Shown here in pieces: positions 29,607 through 40,379 of a stretch of DNA of 64,000 nt. Positions within the stretch are counted from its first letter, which is position 1; every line of letters starts with the position of its first letter. The position numbers were made by a program, and so were the translations under genes. The notes below the pieces were generated by a model. It was not told the origin of the DNA and did not search any database. It saw nothing but the letters and a program-made list of their open reading frames with translations. Source of the stretch: Gemmobacter lutimaris (GTDB taxonomy: Bacteria; Pseudomonadota; Alphaproteobacteria; Rhodobacterales; Rhodobacteraceae); contig NZ_QXXQ01000001.1 of NCBI RefSeq assembly GCF_003570715.1, positions 62,001 to 126,000 of the forward strand. The letters run 5' to 3'.

Positions 29607-30881
29607 TTACAGCTTTGCCCGCGACCAGCGGTCGATCATGTCCTGCGTGATCAGCACCACACCGCCCTCGCTGCGCCGGAACCATTTTGCATCTTCCTCC
29701 GGGTCTTTTCCGATCACCAGACCCTCGGGGATTTTCACGCCGCGGTCGATGACGCAATGGCTCAGTTCCGCGCGGCGCCCCACATCCACCTGCGGCAGCG
29801 CGACCACATGGTCAAGCGAGGCCCAGCTATGGGTGCGACAGCCGGTGAACAGCAGCGAATTGCGCACCTCCGACCCCGAGACGATGCAATCGCCCGAAAC
29901 GAGCGAGGACACCGCGTAGCCGCGCCGCCCGCCATCCTCGTCATGGATGAACTTCGCGGGCGGCACCAGCTCGGCATAGGTCCAGATCGGCCAGGAATTG
30001 TCGTAGATATCCAGCTTCGGCACAAAATCGGTCAGGTCGATATTGGCCTGCCAGAAGGCGTCGATCGTGCCGACGTCGCGCCAATAGGGTTCGTCCTCCA
30101 GCCCGGTCGTCACGCAGCTTTCGCTGAAGCGATGGGCCATGGCCTTGCCGTTCTTCACGATGTCGGGGATCAGGTCATTGCCGAAATCGTGGCTGGAGTT
30201 CGGGTCTTCTGCATCCTTCAGCAGCAGGTCGCGCAGGAAATCCCAGTTGAAGACGTAAATCCCCATCGAGGCGAGGCTGTGCGCAGGATCGCCCGGAATG
30301 GTCGGCGGGTCTTTCGGCTTTTCCAGAAAATCAGTGATCCGCCCGTCGACATCCACATGCATCACACCGAAAGCCGTCGCCTCGGCCTTGGGCACTGTCA
30401 GGCAGCCGATGGTCACATCGGCGCCGGTCGCCACATGCTGCACCAGCATGATTTCGTAATCCATCTTGTAGATGTGGTCACCCGCCAGGATGATGACATA
30501 TTTCACCCCGTAGCTGTCCACGATGTCGATGTTCTGCGCCACCGCATCGGCGGTGCCCAGATACCATTTGCTTTCATCGACGCGCTGGCTGGCGGGCAGG
30601 ATGTCCAGATATTCGTTGCGTTCCGCACGAAAGAAGTTCCAGCCGCGCTGCATGTGGCGGATCAGGCTGTGCGCCTTGTATTGCGTGGCAATTGCCATCT
30701 TGCGCACACCCGAGTTCAGCGCATTCGACAGCGCGAAGTCGATGATCCGGGTCTTGCCGCCGAAATAGACCGCCGGTTTGGCGCGCCGGTCGGTCAGCTC
30801 CTTCAGGCGCGAGCCGCGCCCCCCGGCCAGCACGAAGGCCATGGCCTGCGAGGAAAGTCTCTGGTTCGGTCTTGCCTTCAT
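29607..30881 (-). CDS. glgC: Glucose-1-phosphate adenylyltransferase
   Basis: A 424-residue ADP-glucose pyrophosphorylase, the regulated first step of glycogen synthesis. The nucleotide loop [16 protein letters not shown] is at residues 15-30, with [22 protein letters not shown] split across the following turn, FLEKP in the sugar-1-phosphate site, and a left-handed helix domain from about residue 300. The protein is complete and normal in length. It lies 30 bases downstream of glgB. Confidence 0.97.
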   Translation of the reverse strand: MKARPNQRLSSQAMAFVLAGGRGSRLKELTDRRAKPAVYFGGKTRIIDFALSNALNSGVRKMAIATQYKAHSLIRHMQRGWNFFRAERNEYLDILPASQRVDESKWYLGTADAVAQNIDIVDSYGVKYVIILAGDHIYKMDYEIMLVQHVATGADVTIGCLTVPKAEATAFGVMHVDVDGRITDFLEKPKDPPTIPGDPAHSLASMGIYVFNWDFLRDLLLKDAEDPNSSHDFGNDLIPDIVKNGKAMAHRFSESCVTTGLEDEPYWRDVGTIDAFWQANIDLTDFVPKLDIYDNSWPIWTYAELVPPAKFIHDEDGGRRGYAVSSLVSGDCIVSGSEVRNSLLFTGCRTHSWASLDHVVALPQVDVGRRAELSHCVIDRGVKIPEGLVIGKDPEEDAKWFRRSEGGVVLITQDMIDRWSRAKL

Positions 30882-30911
30882 GGTGTCCTCCTCCGGGCCT
30901 CCTCGCCCGCA

Positions 30912-33107
30912 CTAATGAATATCTTGCCGCAAAAAGACTGCCGACAGCGGCGGAAGCGTGATTTCGGCGGAATGCGCCTGCCCGTGATGCGGCACGGCTT
31001 CGGCGGTCACGCCGCCCATGTTGCCCCGATTGCCACCGCCATAGATTTCGGCATCGGTGTTCAGCGCCTCGGCCCATGCGCCACCTGCGGGCAGGCCAAT
31101 GCGCAGGCGCCGCTCCACCGGCGTCATGTTCACGGCCACAACCACCTGCGCATCCCCCGGCGCACCCTTGCGCAGCCAGGCATAGGTTGATCCCTCGGCA
31201 TCATTGGCCTCAAGCCACTGGAACCCCTCGGGGCGGCAGTCGTTCACATGCAGCGCCGGTGTCGCACGATAAAGCGTGTTCAGATCGCGGATCAGCCGTT
31301 GCATGCCGCGATGGCGGGCACCGTCGCTCGGGTCGTCCAGCAAATGCCAGTCGAGGCTCTGGCTGTAGTTCCATTCGCGCGCCTGCGCGAATTCACAGCC
31401 CATGAACAGCAGCTTCTTGCCGGGGTGCCCCCACATGAAGCCGTAATAGGCGCGCAGGTTTGCGAACTTCTGTTCACTCTCTCCCGGCATCCGCGTAAAC
31501 ATACTGCCCTTGCCGTGCACCACCTCGTCATGGCTGATCGGCAGGATATAGTTTTCCGACCACGCATAATGCAGGCCGAAGGTCATCTGGTGATGGTGGT
31601 ATTTGCGATAGACCGGATCGCGGCCGATATAGGCCAGCGTATCGTTCATCCAGCCCATGTTCCACTTGAAGCCGAAGCCCAGCCCGCCCCAATCCGCAGG
31701 GCGCGACACGCCCGGAAAGGCGGTGCTTTCCTCGGCGACCGTCACGATGCCGGGGCATTCGCCGTATGCCACCGTGTTCATCCGGCGCAGCATGGCGATG
31801 GCTTCGTAATTCTCACGCCCGCCATCCTTGTTGGGCACCCATTGCCCCTCGCCGCGCGAATAATCGCGGTACAGCATCGAGGCCACGGCATCCACGCGCA
31901 AGCCGTCGATGTGGTATTCCTCCAGCCAGTAAAGCGCGTTGGACACGAGGAAATTCTGCACTTCGGTCCGGCCGTAATTGTAGATCAGCGTGTTCCAGTC
32001 CTGATGGAACCCCTCGCGCGGGTCGGCATGTTCGTAAAGCGGCGTGCCGTCGAACCGGCCCAGCCCGTGCGGATCGGTGGGGAAATGCCCCGGCACCCAG
32101 TCGAGGATGATGCCCAGCCCCTTGCGGTGCGCCGCATCCACTAATGCGCGGAACTCGTTTGGCGTGCCATGGCGGATGGTGGGCGCGAACAGCCCGACCG
32201 GCTGATAGCCCCAGCTTCCGTCAAAGGGGTATTCCGACACCGGCAACAGTTCGAGATGGGTAAACCCCATGTCGGCGGCATAACCGACCAGTTGTTCGGC
32301 AAGCTCGGTATAGCTGAGCATCCGGTCCCCCGGTGCGCGGCGCCAGCTTCCCAGATGCACCTCGTAAACCGAAATCGGCGCCTCGATGGAATGGCGCCCC
32401 CTGCGGTGGTTCATCCAGCCCGCATCGCCCCAGTCCGCCCCGTCAATCCGTCGCACGACCGAGGCATTCTGCGGCGCGTGTTCGCTGCCAAAGCCCACCG
32501 GATCGGCCTTCAGCGGCAGAACCTGCCCGTCCGGACCGCGGATTTCGTATTTGTAGACCGTGCCTTCGCCCAGACCGGGGATGAAGGTCTCCCATACGCC
32601 AGTCGCGCCGCGGCGGCGCATCGGGTGGCGGCGGCCGTCCCAAAGATTGAAATCGCCCACCACCGAAACCCGTTCGGCATTGGGCGCCCAGACCGCGAAA
32701 TGCGTGCCCTCCGCGCCCTCATGGTCGATCACATGCGCGCCCAGCACCTGCCAGAGTCGCTTGTGCGTGCCCTCGCCCAGCAGATATTCGTCCATCTCGC
32801 CCAGCACCGGGCCAAAGCGGAACGGGTCGTCCCAGTCCCAGGTCGTGCCGCCGCCTTCCGCCCGCAGCCGGTAGTCGGCGGAAGGCACTTCGCCCGCGAA
32901 CAGCCCCTGCCCCAGCGCCTGCAATTCCAGCGGATCAGGCGTCAGCGCCCAGACCTGCTCCGCCCCCGGCTGGAACACCCGCAGCACAAGGCGCTTGCCG
33001 TCATGGTGCGGGCCCAGCACGGCGAAAGGATCGCCATGCCGCCCTTCGACCAGCGCGGCCGCCTCGGTCGCCGCGATCCAGCCATCTCCTCCCCGAGCCT
33101 TGGCCAT
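30912..33107 (-). CDS. glgB: 1,4-alpha-glucan branching enzyme
   Basis: A 731-residue GH13 branching enzyme that forms alpha-1,6 branches in glycogen. Two N-terminal beta domains (N1 and CBM48, [19 protein letters not shown]) precede the barrel, which shows [10 protein letters not shown], nucleophile Asp in [12 protein letters not shown], acid/base Glu in [10 protein letters not shown] and [11 protein letters not shown]. The C-terminal all-beta domain ends at [11 protein letters not shown]. It lies 21 bases after glgP and 30 before glgC. Confidence 0.97.
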   Translation of the reverse strand: MAKARGGDGWIAATEAAALVEGRHGDPFAVLGPHHDGKRLVLRVFQPGAEQVWALTPDPLELQALGQGLFAGEVPSADYRLRAEGGGTTWDWDDPFRFGPVLGEMDEYLLGEGTHKRLWQVLGAHVIDHEGAEGTHFAVWAPNAERVSVVGDFNLWDGRRHPMRRRGATGVWETFIPGLGEGTVYKYEIRGPDGQVLPLKADPVGFGSEHAPQNASVVRRIDGADWGDAGWMNHRRGRHSIEAPISVYEVHLGSWRRAPGDRMLSYTELAEQLVGYAADMGFTHLELLPVSEYPFDGSWGYQPVGLFAPTIRHGTPNEFRALVDAAHRKGLGIILDWVPGHFPTDPHGLGRFDGTPLYEHADPREGFHQDWNTLIYNYGRTEVQNFLVSNALYWLEEYHIDGLRVDAVASMLYRDYSRGEGQWVPNKDGGRENYEAIAMLRRMNTVAYGECPGIVTVAEESTAFPGVSRPADWGGLGFGFKWNMGWMNDTLAYIGRDPVYRKYHHHQMTFGLHYAWSENYILPISHDEVVHGKGSMFTRMPGESEQKFANLRAYYGFMWGHPGKKLLFMGCEFAQAREWNYSQSLDWHLLDDPSDGARHRGMQRLIRDLNTLYRATPALHVNDCRPEGFQWLEANDAEGSTYAWLRKGAPGDAQVVVAVNMTPVERRLRIGLPAGGAWAEALNTDAEIYGGGNRGNMGGVTAEAVPHHGQAHSAEITLPPLSAVFLRQDIH

Positions 33108-33128
33108 CGCTTCCTCCCGTTTCCGCCC

Positions 33129-35543
33129 TCAAAGGGCCGGTTCGACGGACCAGACATCCGCCATATAGCCCCGGATCGTGCGATCCGAGGAAAAGAACCC
33201 CGACCGCGCGGTATTCAGCGCGGCCATGCGCAGCCAGCGCACCCGGTCGGCATAGGCGGCATCCACCTCGGCCTGCGCGGCGCGGTAGGCGTCGAAATCT
33301 GCCGCCACGAGGAAATTATCGTGGTGCCAGACCCGGTGCACCAGTTGATGATAGCGCGAAGGATCGCCTTCCGAGAACCGCCCTTCCGCGATCATCTGCA
33401 ACACATCCTGCAAGGACTGGCTGGCAAGGATGGCATCGCGGGCATGATCGGGGTTGGCGCGGCGTTTCACCACCTCCTCCGCCGTCAGGCCGAACAGGAA
33501 GAAATTCTCAGCCCCCACCTCTTGCAGGATTTCCACATTGGCGCCGTCCAGCGTGCCGATGGTCGGCGCACCGTTCATCATGAACTTCATGTTGCCGGTG
33601 CCCGAGGCCTCTTTCCCGGCGGTCGAGATCTGTTCCGACAGATCGGCGGCGGGGATCAGGCGTTCGGCAAGGCTGACGTTATAGTTCGGCGGATAGACCA
33701 CCTTCAGCCGGTCCCCGATCAGCGGGTCCGAATTCACCACCGCCGCCACGTCGTTGATGAGGTGGATGATTTCCTTCGCCACCACATAGCCCGGCGCGGC
33801 CTTGCCGCCAAAGATCTTGACGCGCGGCACCCAGTCCTTTTCCGGGTTCTGCCGGATGTCATGCCAGCGGGCGATGGTTTCGAGGATGTTCAGAAGCTGG
33901 CGCTTGTATTCATGGATGCGCTTCACCTGCACGTCGAACAGCGCATCGGCCGAGACGCTGACGCCGCAATGCGCCTGCATCCAGCCCGCCAGCGCCTGCT
34001 TGTTCTGCCGCTTCGCCGCGCCGAAGGCCGTGAGGAACTCCGCATCAGCAACATGCGGTTCAAGTTCCTTCAGCCGGTCCAGATCGGCCTCCCAGCCTTC
34101 CCCGATCGTGTCGGTGATCAGCCCGGCCAGCGGGCGGTTGCACATCTTCAGCCAGCGGCGCGGCGTCACGCCATTGGTTTCGTTGATGATACGCGGGTGC
34201 AGCTTTTCCAGTTCGGGGAACAGGTTCTGCTTCACCAGATCGGAATGCAGCGCCGACACGCCGTTCACCTTATGCGCCATGATGAAGGCCAGCTCGCCCA
34301 TCCGCACCTCATGGTGCTTCACGATCCCCACATAATGCGGCGGGTGGTAGGTGCGGCGGTGCCAGCTGTCGATCCGCTCGACAATCTGCATATGGCGCGG
34401 CAGCACATTGCCAAAGGTATAGGTCGCCCAGCGTTCCAGCGCCTCGGGCAAAAGCGTGTGGTTGGTATAGCCCAGACAGGCGCGCGCCACCTCCATCGCC
34501 GGATCGAACGCCATCCCGTGCTCGTCCATCAGGAGCCGCATAAGCTCCGGCCCCGCGATGGCGGGATGAGTGTCGTTCATCTGGATCGCCACATGACGCG
34601 GCAGGTCCGCCACGGCATAGCCCCCCGCCAGATGCCGGCGCAGGATGTCTTGCAGCGCGGCGGAGGTCAGGAAGAATTCCTGCTTCAGCCGCAGCTCCTT
34701 GCCCTGATAGGTGGTGTCGTCGGGGTAAAGCACCCGGCTCAGCGTGCGGGCCAGCGCCTCGGGTTCGGCGGCGGCGGCGTAATCGCCCCGGTTGAAGCGT
34801 TCAAGATCGAATTGCGTTGTGGGCTTCGCCCCCCACAGCCGCAACGTATTGGCCCATTTGCCCTGCCAGCCGATGACCGGCGTATCATAGGCTTCGGCCA
34901 GCACGGTTTCGCCGGGCTGCCAGACCTCGCGGCCCTCGCGGGTGGCGATCTCGCCCTTGAAGCCGATGGTATAGGCGGATTCCGGGCGTTCGAATTCCCA
35001 TGGGTGGCGTTGGCTCAACCAATCCTCGGGCGTTTCGACCTGACGTCCGCTTTCGAACCTTTGCCGGAACAGCCCGTGTTCATAGCGGATGCCATAGCCA
35101 TAGGCCGGGCAGCCCACCGTCGCCATGCTTTCCATGAAACAGGCCGCCAGCCGCCCCAGACCGCCATTCCCCAGCGCGGCATCGGGTTCATCCTCGACAA
35201 TCGCGCGGAAGTCCTGCCCCAGTTCGGCCATGGCCGTTTCGGCGGTGTCGCGCAGGCCAAGGTTGATCGTCGCATCTTCCAAGAGACGCCCGATCAGGAA
35301 TTCCATCGACAGGTAATAGACGCGCTTGTGTCCCGTCTCCCATGTCTTGCGGGTCGAGGCGAACCACGGCTCCACGATGCGGTCGCGGATGGCAAAGCTG
35401 AGCGCCATGCGCCAGTCATAAAGGCTGGCATGATCGGCGTCCTTGCCCAGCGTAAACGTCAGGTGGCGCAGGATGTCGGCCTTGAGATGCGTCGGCGTCA
35501 GCTCTGTCACGTCGTGTTCCAATCTGTCGAATGCCCGCCCCAT
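33129..35543 (-). CDS. glgP: Glycogen phosphorylase
   Basis: About 804 residues; releases glucose 1-phosphate from glycogen ends. The pyridoxal phosphate site EASGTGNMKFMMNGAPTIG, with its Lys, is intact, as are YYLSMEFLIGRLL near the N terminus, ALGNGGLGRLAACF and QMNDTHPAIAGPEL. I use the ATG at 35543; a TTG at 35570 in the same frame would add nine residues (Pro-rich) and neither has a strong Shine-Dalgarno box. It is the first gene of the glgP-B-C-A-X-pgm operon, which places degradation and synthesis under one promoter. Confidence 0.94.
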   Translation of the reverse strand: MGRAFDRLEHDVTELTPTHLKADILRHLTFTLGKDADHASLYDWRMALSFAIRDRIVEPWFASTRKTWETGHKRVYYLSMEFLIGRLLEDATINLGLRDTAETAMAELGQDFRAIVEDEPDAALGNGGLGRLAACFMESMATVGCPAYGYGIRYEHGLFRQRFESGRQVETPEDWLSQRHPWEFERPESAYTIGFKGEIATREGREVWQPGETVLAEAYDTPVIGWQGKWANTLRLWGAKPTTQFDLERFNRGDYAAAAEPEALARTLSRVLYPDDTTYQGKELRLKQEFFLTSAALQDILRRHLAGGYAVADLPRHVAIQMNDTHPAIAGPELMRLLMDEHGMAFDPAMEVARACLGYTNHTLLPEALERWATYTFGNVLPRHMQIVERIDSWHRRTYHPPHYVGIVKHHEVRMGELAFIMAHKVNGVSALHSDLVKQNLFPELEKLHPRIINETNGVTPRRWLKMCNRPLAGLITDTIGEGWEADLDRLKELEPHVADAEFLTAFGAAKRQNKQALAGWMQAHCGVSVSADALFDVQVKRIHEYKRQLLNILETIARWHDIRQNPEKDWVPRVKIFGGKAAPGYVVAKEIIHLINDVAAVVNSDPLIGDRLKVVYPPNYNVSLAERLIPAADLSEQISTAGKEASGTGNMKFMMNGAPTIGTLDGANVEILQEVGAENFFLFGLTAEEVVKRRANPDHARDAILASQSLQDVLQMIAEGRFSEGDPSRYHQLVHRVWHHDNFLVAADFDAYRAAQAEVDAAYADRVRWLRMAALNTARSGFFSSDRTIRGYMADVWSVEPAL

Positions 35544-35570
35544 CAGAACGGGAACCGCTGGCGGCGGCAA

Positions 35571-35849
35571 GCCGATGCGCGTTCATCGCTCCGGCGGTTC
35601 CGCACTGGTGTCATGATCCGGCGCGGCCTGCTGAAATTCTGATCCTGTTAGCGCAATCATAAGTGAAAATCACTCAATTTTTTGGCTTTTATTACAGAGC
35701 CATAGAAAACCAAACCGATTTGGGGCGAACGCAACGATTCGTCGGCTGGCTTTATGGGCGGGAAATTCAGGCATCTGATCCAGATCATTTTGCCATACAC
35801 GATAGGCCGTCATACTCTTTGCGATCACGGGAAAAGGCAAAACAGCCAA
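35571..35849. promoter_or_regulatory. Divergent control region of glgP and the NsrR-like gene
   Basis: This roughly 300-base gene-free gap is AT-richer than its neighbours. It holds two perfect dyads: AGTGA-AAA-TCACT at 35662-35674, next to a TATGAT-like -10 element on the minus strand (35655-35660), and CCAAA-CCGA-TTTGG at 35710-35723, which has LacI-operator character and resembles the agl sites. Both could serve glgP; the second could also serve the plus-strand regulator. Functions are inferred. Confidence 0.45.
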
Positions 35850-36284
35850 ATGAGACTGACCATCCGCACCAATCTGGCGATGCGCACACTGATGTTCTGC
35901 GCCGTCAATCCCGGCCGCGTTGTCCGCAAGGCCGAAATCGCTGCGGCCTGCAACGCCTCGGAAAACCATCTGGCGCAGGTTATTCACCTGATGGCGCAAA
36001 AGGGGTTCTTGCATACGGTTCGGGGGCGCGCCGGTGGCCTGACTCTGGCCCGCCCGCCCGAACAGATCGGGCTGGGCGAGGTGTTCCGCGCCTTCGAGGG
36101 GGAATTGCCGCTGACCGAATGTTTCGCGCGCGGCAACAATACCTGCCCGCTGGCGGGGTGCTGCCGTCTCAAGTGCGCCTTGGCCGAGGCGGTGGATGCC
36201 TTCTATGCCTCGCTGGACCGGCTGCGGCTGTCGGACATGATCGACGGCAATGACGCGCTGGAGCAGCTTCTGAAGGTGGCCTGA
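35850..36284 (+). CDS. nsrR: Rrf2 family regulator, NsrR-like (NO-sensing Fe-S repressor)
   Basis: A 144-residue Rrf2 regulator: winged helix with RTNLAMRTLMFCAVNPGRVV start and recognition helix near residues 36-50, then the cluster loop ECFARGNNTCPLAGCCRLK. Cys91, Cys99 and Cys105 reproduce the C-x7-C-x5-C-RLK pattern of NsrR, which binds a nitric-oxide-sensitive Fe-S cluster; Cys104 and Cys109 are extra. Start at 35850 gives the usual MRLT opening; an in-frame ATG at 35754 would add an unrelated leader. It is divergent from glgP and convergent with the dipeptidase gene, 4 bases apart. No NO-detoxifying gene is next to it. Confidence 0.82.
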   Translation: MRLTIRTNLAMRTLMFCAVNPGRVVRKAEIAAACNASENHLAQVIHLMAQKGFLHTVRGRAGGLTLARPPEQIGLGEVFRAFEGELPLTECFARGNNTCPLAGCCRLKCALAEAVDAFYASLDRLRLSDMIDGNDALEQLLKVA

Positions 36285-36288
36285 CGCC

Positions 36289-37353
36289 TCAACCGCCCCA
36301 GGTTTCGCGCAGCACGCGCATCCAGTTGCCCCAGCGCAGCTTTTCGATCAGCGCGGCATCATAGCCATGCGCCGCCATCGCCTCCAGCAGGCGCGGAAGG
36401 CCCGCTGCATCGGTAATCCCGTCAGGGATGGCCGCACCATCGAAATCGGATCCGAAGCCCACGCAATCCTCGCCCAGCCTGTCGATCAGGTGGTCAAGAT
36501 GCTGCATCACCGGCGCCCAGCCCATATCGGTGCCACGCTTGCCATCAGGGCGCAGGAAGACGGTGGCAAAGTTCAACCCCACCATCCCCCGGCTTTCGCG
36601 GATCATGGCCAGTTGCCGGTCGGTCAGGTTCCGGGTCGAGGGCGTCACCGCATGGGCGTTGGAATGGGTGGCAACCAGCGGTGCGTTGGATAATGCAGCG
36701 ACATCATTGAACCCCGCCTCGTTCAGATGGCTGAGGTCGATCAGGATGCGCAGCGCATTGCATTCCCGGACCAGCCGCTTGCCCGCCGGGGTCAGCCCCG
36801 GCCCGGTATCGGGCGTGCCGGGAAACTTGAAGGGCACGCCATGACCAAAGATCGTCGGCCGCGACCACACCGGACCAAGCGAGCGCAGCCCCATGGCGTG
36901 AAAGGCGTGCAGCGCGTCCAGCCGTTCGTCAATTGCCTCGGCGCCTTCCATGTGCATGACGCCCGCAATGGCACCATCGGCCCGCGCCGCCTCGATCTCG
37001 GCCACGCTGCGGCACAGGCGGAACAGCCCGTCCGAGGACCGCTCCATCCAGAGCATATGACCGGCCATCGACAGCGCCACTGGCTGCGCCACGCCCAGCG
37101 GGATCATCGCGGGCAGTTCGATTTCATAGGGCGGGTTGTCCATCATCGCGTCGTAATCCGGCGCGCCGGGGGCGGCGGGGCTTGGGATATAGATGGCGAA
37201 CATGCCGCCCGCGAACCCGCCAGCCAGCATGCGCGGCAGATCCAGATGGCCCTGCCCCTCGCCGGTCAGCCAGATCGCCTCGCGCCTGCCCGGCGCCATC
37301 TGAAGCCGCAGCAGGATGTCGTTATGGCCATCGAATACCGGCGCGGCGGTCAT
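36289..37353 (-). CDS. M19 family (renal-type) dipeptidase
   Basis: A 354-residue binuclear zinc dipeptidase. The metal ligands are visible: His10 and Asp12 in FDGHND, a bridging Glu in MHMEGAEAI, His in LIDLSHLNEAG and His in VATHSNAHAV, with Asp in GFGSDFDGA. It has no signal peptide, so it is probably cytosolic, acting on dipeptides, perhaps with D-residues. The ATG at 37353 follows GGGGAGAACG. It stands alone between the NsrR-like gene and the copper regulator. Confidence 0.92.
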   Translation of the reverse strand: MTAAPVFDGHNDILLRLQMAPGRREAIWLTGEGQGHLDLPRMLAGGFAGGMFAIYIPSPAAPGAPDYDAMMDNPPYEIELPAMIPLGVAQPVALSMAGHMLWMERSSDGLFRLCRSVAEIEAARADGAIAGVMHMEGAEAIDERLDALHAFHAMGLRSLGPVWSRPTIFGHGVPFKFPGTPDTGPGLTPAGKRLVRECNALRILIDLSHLNEAGFNDVAALSNAPLVATHSNAHAVTPSTRNLTDRQLAMIRESRGMVGLNFATVFLRPDGKRGTDMGWAPVMQHLDHLIDRLGEDCVGFGSDFDGAAIPDGITDAAGLPRLLEAMAAHGYDAALIEKLRWGNWMRVLRETWGG

Positions 37354-37416
37354 GGTCGTTCTCCCCTTCCGTCGTTTGGGCGGAGCCTGCCACGGGTGGC
37401 AGGGGAAGGCCAGAGC

Positions 37417-37809
37417 CTAACCGCGTCCCGCCGCCAGGCCGCCAAGGATCGGGCAGTCCGGTCGGCCATCGCCCGCGCAGGCGGCAACAAGATCGGAAAG
37501 CGTGCGCTGCATGGCGCGCAATTCGGCGATCTTGGTGCCGATCTCGGCCAGATGCGCCCGTGCCAGCCGTTTGACATCGGCGCTGGCGCGATCCTTGTCA
37601 TCGTAAAGCGCCAGAAGCTGGCGACAATCGTCGATGGTGAAGCCAAGGCTACGGGCGCGACCGATAAAAGCGAGTTTGTGCAGATCGGTTTCGGCAAAGA
37701 CACGATAGCCGTTGGCCTGACGGCGCGGGGCGATCAGGCCGATTTCCTCGTAATAGCGGATGGTTTTGGCGGGCAATCCCGCGCGGGTGGCAACCTCCTT
37801 GATGTTCAT
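37417..37809 (-). CDS. cueR: CueR-type MerR family copper-responsive activator
   Basis: A 130-residue MerR regulator. The DNA-binding domain opens [22 protein letters not shown] with the wing reading [10 protein letters not shown]; a long dimerisation helix leads to the metal loop [11 protein letters not shown], with Cys111 and Cys119 spaced seven residues apart as in CueR for Cu(I)/Ag(I). Ser76 in [10 protein letters not shown] matches the residue that marks monovalent metal sensors. Its ATG overlaps the copA stop (ATGA), so it is expressed with the pump it should activate from the promoter at 40248-40278. Confidence 0.9.
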   Translation of the reverse strand: MNIKEVATRAGLPAKTIRYYEEIGLIAPRRQANGYRVFAETDLHKLAFIGRARSLGFTIDDCRQLLALYDDKDRASADVKRLARAHLAEIGTKIAELRAMQRTLSDLVAACAGDGRPDCPILGGLAAGRG

Positions 37810-40226
37810 GGCCTGACCTCCACCGCCTTCAGCCGCCGCAGGCGCAAGGCATTGGTCAGCACGAAGACGGATGACAGCGCCATCGCCCCGGCTGCCAGCA
37901 TCGGCGAGAGTTGCGGCCCGCCGAAGGGCACCAGAACGCCCGCCGCCACAGGGATCAGCGCGGCGTTGTACCCGAAGGCCCAGCCGAGGTTCTGGCGGAT
38001 ATTGCGCATGACGGCCCGGCTGACGGTGATCGCGGTGGCGACTCCGGCGGGCTGGCCCGAGATCAGCACCACCTCTGCCGCCTCGATGGCGACATCGGTG
38101 CCGGTGCCGATGGCGATGCCGACATCGGCAGCCGCCAGTGCGGGGGCATCATTGATGCCATCCCCCACAAAGGCCACGCCGGGGCGCATGTCTTCCACCG
38201 CCGCAACCTTGCCGCCCGGCAGAACCTCAGCCGCGATGCGGCTGATCCCCAGTTCCGAGCCGATGGCCGACGCCACGCGCTGCGCATCGCCCGTCACCAT
38301 GGCGCTGTCCACGCCCAGATCGGCCAGCGCGACGACCGCGCCCCGCGCGCCGGGCTTCACCTTGTCGGCCACTGCGAGCACACCCAGGACCTTGCCCTCG
38401 ACCGCCAGATAGATCGGGGTCTTGCCCTGAACGGCAAAGCCCTCGCCCTCGACCCGCCAGTGGTTCGGCAGATCGGGGAACATCCGCGCCGCGCCAAGCG
38501 CCACGCGCTGCCCCTCCACCGTCGCCTCGGCGCCATGGCCGGGGGTGGCACTGAAATCGCGCGCAGCCGGAACCTCCAGCCCCTGCGCGGCAGCGGCCTG
38601 CACCACCGCCAGCGCCAGCGGATGTTCCGATTGCGCCTCGACCGCCGCCGCCAGACGCAGCAGATGCGGCGAGGCCGGTTTCAGATCGGTCAGCACCGGC
38701 TTGCCCTCGGTCAGCGTGCCGGTCTTGTCAAAAGCCACGGTCTGCACCCCGGCCAGCGTCTGCAACGCCTCGCCGCGCCGGAACAGCACGCCCAGTTCGG
38801 CGGCGCGGCCCGTGCCCACCATGATCGAGACCGGCGTAGCCAGCCCCATGGCGCAGGGGCAAGCAATGATGAGCACAGAGACCCCCGCCACCAGCGCCTC
38901 GGCCAGACCGGGGCCGAAGATCAGCCACAGGATCACGGTCAGCACCGCCAGCCCCATCACCACCGGCACAAACCACAGCGTGATGCGGTCCACCACCGCC
39001 TGCACCGGCAGTTTCGCGCCCTGCGCCTGTTCGACCATGGCGATGATGCGCGCCAGCGCCGTATCGGCGCCGACATGGGTCGCCCGCATGACCAGCGTGC
39101 CGGTGCCGTTCACCGTGCCGCCGGTCACCCGGTCACCGGGGGCTTTCGCCACCGGCATCGCCTCGCCCGTCAGCATGGCCTCGTCCACCGCCGAGCGACC
39201 CTCCTCGACCGCGCCGTCCAGCGGGATGCGCTCGCCGGGGCGGATCATCAGCCGGTCACCGGGCCGCACCTGGGCCACCGGCACATCGGCAAAACCCTGC
39301 GGCCCCTCGACGCGCGCATGGCTGGGCTGCAAGCCGATCAACCCGGCAATCGCGGCCCCCGCCTGCCCGCGCGCCCGCGCCTCAAGGATACGACCGATCA
39401 GGATCAGCACGACGATCACCGCCGCCGCCTCGAAATAGACCGCCCGCGCCGCGACGGGCAGCAGATGCGGCGCGAAGGTCGCCACGGTGGAATAGCCCCA
39501 GGCGGCGGCGGTGCCGACCGCGACAAGGCTGTTCATGTCCGGCCCGCCGCGCAGCAGTGCCGGAATGCCCTTTGCAAAGAAGCGCCGCCCCGGAAACACC
39601 AACACCAGCGTCGCCAGCACGAATTGTGCGATCCAGAGCGTCTGTTGCGGCATCAGCCCCATCAGCCAGTGATGGAAGGCGGGCACGGCATGGCCACCCA
39701 TCTCGGCCCCGAAAACCGGCAGGGTCAGCAGCCCGGCAATCCAGCCATCACGCTTCAGCGCCGCATATTCGCGGGCGCGGGCATCGGGCGCGGCCTCCTC
39801 CGGCGGGGTAGCGGCAAAGCCTGCCCGGCTGACCACCTCGGCCAGTTTCTCGGCCGTGGTCGCCCCCTCCCATACGGTGATCTGCGCCCGACGGGCCGCC
39901 AGATTGGCGGTGGCGTCAATCACACCGGGTTGCGCCTTCAGCACCCGCTCCACCCGCCCGGTGCAGGAGGCGCAGGTCATCCCTTCGACCGACAGGGTCA
40001 GCGTCGCCTGCCGCACGGGATAGCCCGCTTTCGCCAGCGCCCCGGCCAGCGCGGCCGGTTCGGCGGGCGCAACATAATGGATGTCGGCGCTTTCATCGGC
40101 AAGGTTGACCCGCGCCACGCGGACACCGGGCTGGGCTTGCAGCACCCGTTCGACACGGGCAACGCAAGAGGCGCAGGTCATCCCCTCGGGGCGCAGGCGA
40201 AGGGTGGATTCGGCAGAAGCGGTCAT
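37806..40226 (-). CDS. copA: Copper-exporting P1B-type ATPase
   Basis: An 806-residue Cu(I) pump. Two N-terminal heavy-metal domains carry GMTCASC at residues 15-21 and 82-88; eight membrane helices follow, with the transport motif CPC at 456-458, the TGE actuator motif at 353-355, phospho-Asp500 in DKTGT and [11 protein letters not shown] in the hinge. It exports copper from the cytosol. The ATG at 40226 follows AAGGAAA. The operon is copA-cueR, and copZ is divergent. The promoter has the 19-base spacer expected for MerR-type activation. Confidence 0.97.
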   Translation of the reverse strand: MTASAESTLRLRPEGMTCASCVARVERVLQAQPGVRVARVNLADESADIHYVAPAEPAALAGALAKAGYPVRQATLTLSVEGMTCASCTGRVERVLKAQPGVIDATANLAARRAQITVWEGATTAEKLAEVVSRAGFAATPPEEAAPDARAREYAALKRDGWIAGLLTLPVFGAEMGGHAVPAFHHWLMGLMPQQTLWIAQFVLATLVLVFPGRRFFAKGIPALLRGGPDMNSLVAVGTAAAWGYSTVATFAPHLLPVAARAVYFEAAAVIVVLILIGRILEARARGQAGAAIAGLIGLQPSHARVEGPQGFADVPVAQVRPGDRLMIRPGERIPLDGAVEEGRSAVDEAMLTGEAMPVAKAPGDRVTGGTVNGTGTLVMRATHVGADTALARIIAMVEQAQGAKLPVQAVVDRITLWFVPVVMGLAVLTVILWLIFGPGLAEALVAGVSVLIIACPCAMGLATPVSIMVGTGRAAELGVLFRRGEALQTLAGVQTVAFDKTGTLTEGKPVLTDLKPASPHLLRLAAAVEAQSEHPLALAVVQAAAAQGLEVPAARDFSATPGHGAEATVEGQRVALGAARMFPDLPNHWRVEGEGFAVQGKTPIYLAVEGKVLGVLAVADKVKPGARGAVVALADLGVDSAMVTGDAQRVASAIGSELGISRIAAEVLPGGKVAAVEDMRPGVAFVGDGINDAPALAAADVGIAIGTGTDVAIEAAEVVLISGQPAGVATAITVSRAVMRNIRQNLGWAFGYNAALIPVAAGVLVPFGGPQLSPMLAAGAMALSSVFVLTNALRLRRLKAVEVRP

Positions 40227-40247
40227 GGCGGTTTCCTTTCGCCATCG

Positions 40248-40278
40248 AATATGGGGCCTCCAGTAACTGGAAGGTCAA
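40248..40278 (-). promoter_or_regulatory. MerR/CueR-type promoter of copA
   Basis: On the minus strand TTGACC (-35, 40278-40273) and CATATT (-10, 40253-40248) are separated by 19 bases, the overlong spacing used by MerR-family activators. The spacer contains the dyad CTTCCAGTTACTGGAGG, close to CueR sites known to me. The predicted transcript would start about 15-20 bases before the copA ATG. Confidence 0.82.
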
Positions 40279-40379
40279 CCCCCCCTGCACAAACCCTCTC
40301 GCAAACGTGGCATTCCGTCGCTGCCCCTTGACGGCGCCGCAGCCACCACGTTCATTCTGTCAATCAGAAGGAGCTTGAG

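Noticed and set aside
32169-35642. Long plus-strand open frame (over 1100 codons) opposite glgB and glgP
   Set aside because: It is antisense to two intact, well-recognised enzymes; its His/Arg/Gln-rich composition has no domain and reflects GC-rich third positions of the real genes.
35662-35674. AGTGA-AAA-TCACT as a CRP/FNR-type site
   Set aside because: The half-sites recall CRP (TGTGA/TCACA) but the spacer is 3 bases, not 6, and FNR-type TTGAT/ATCAA half-sites are absent; kept only as an unassigned dyad.
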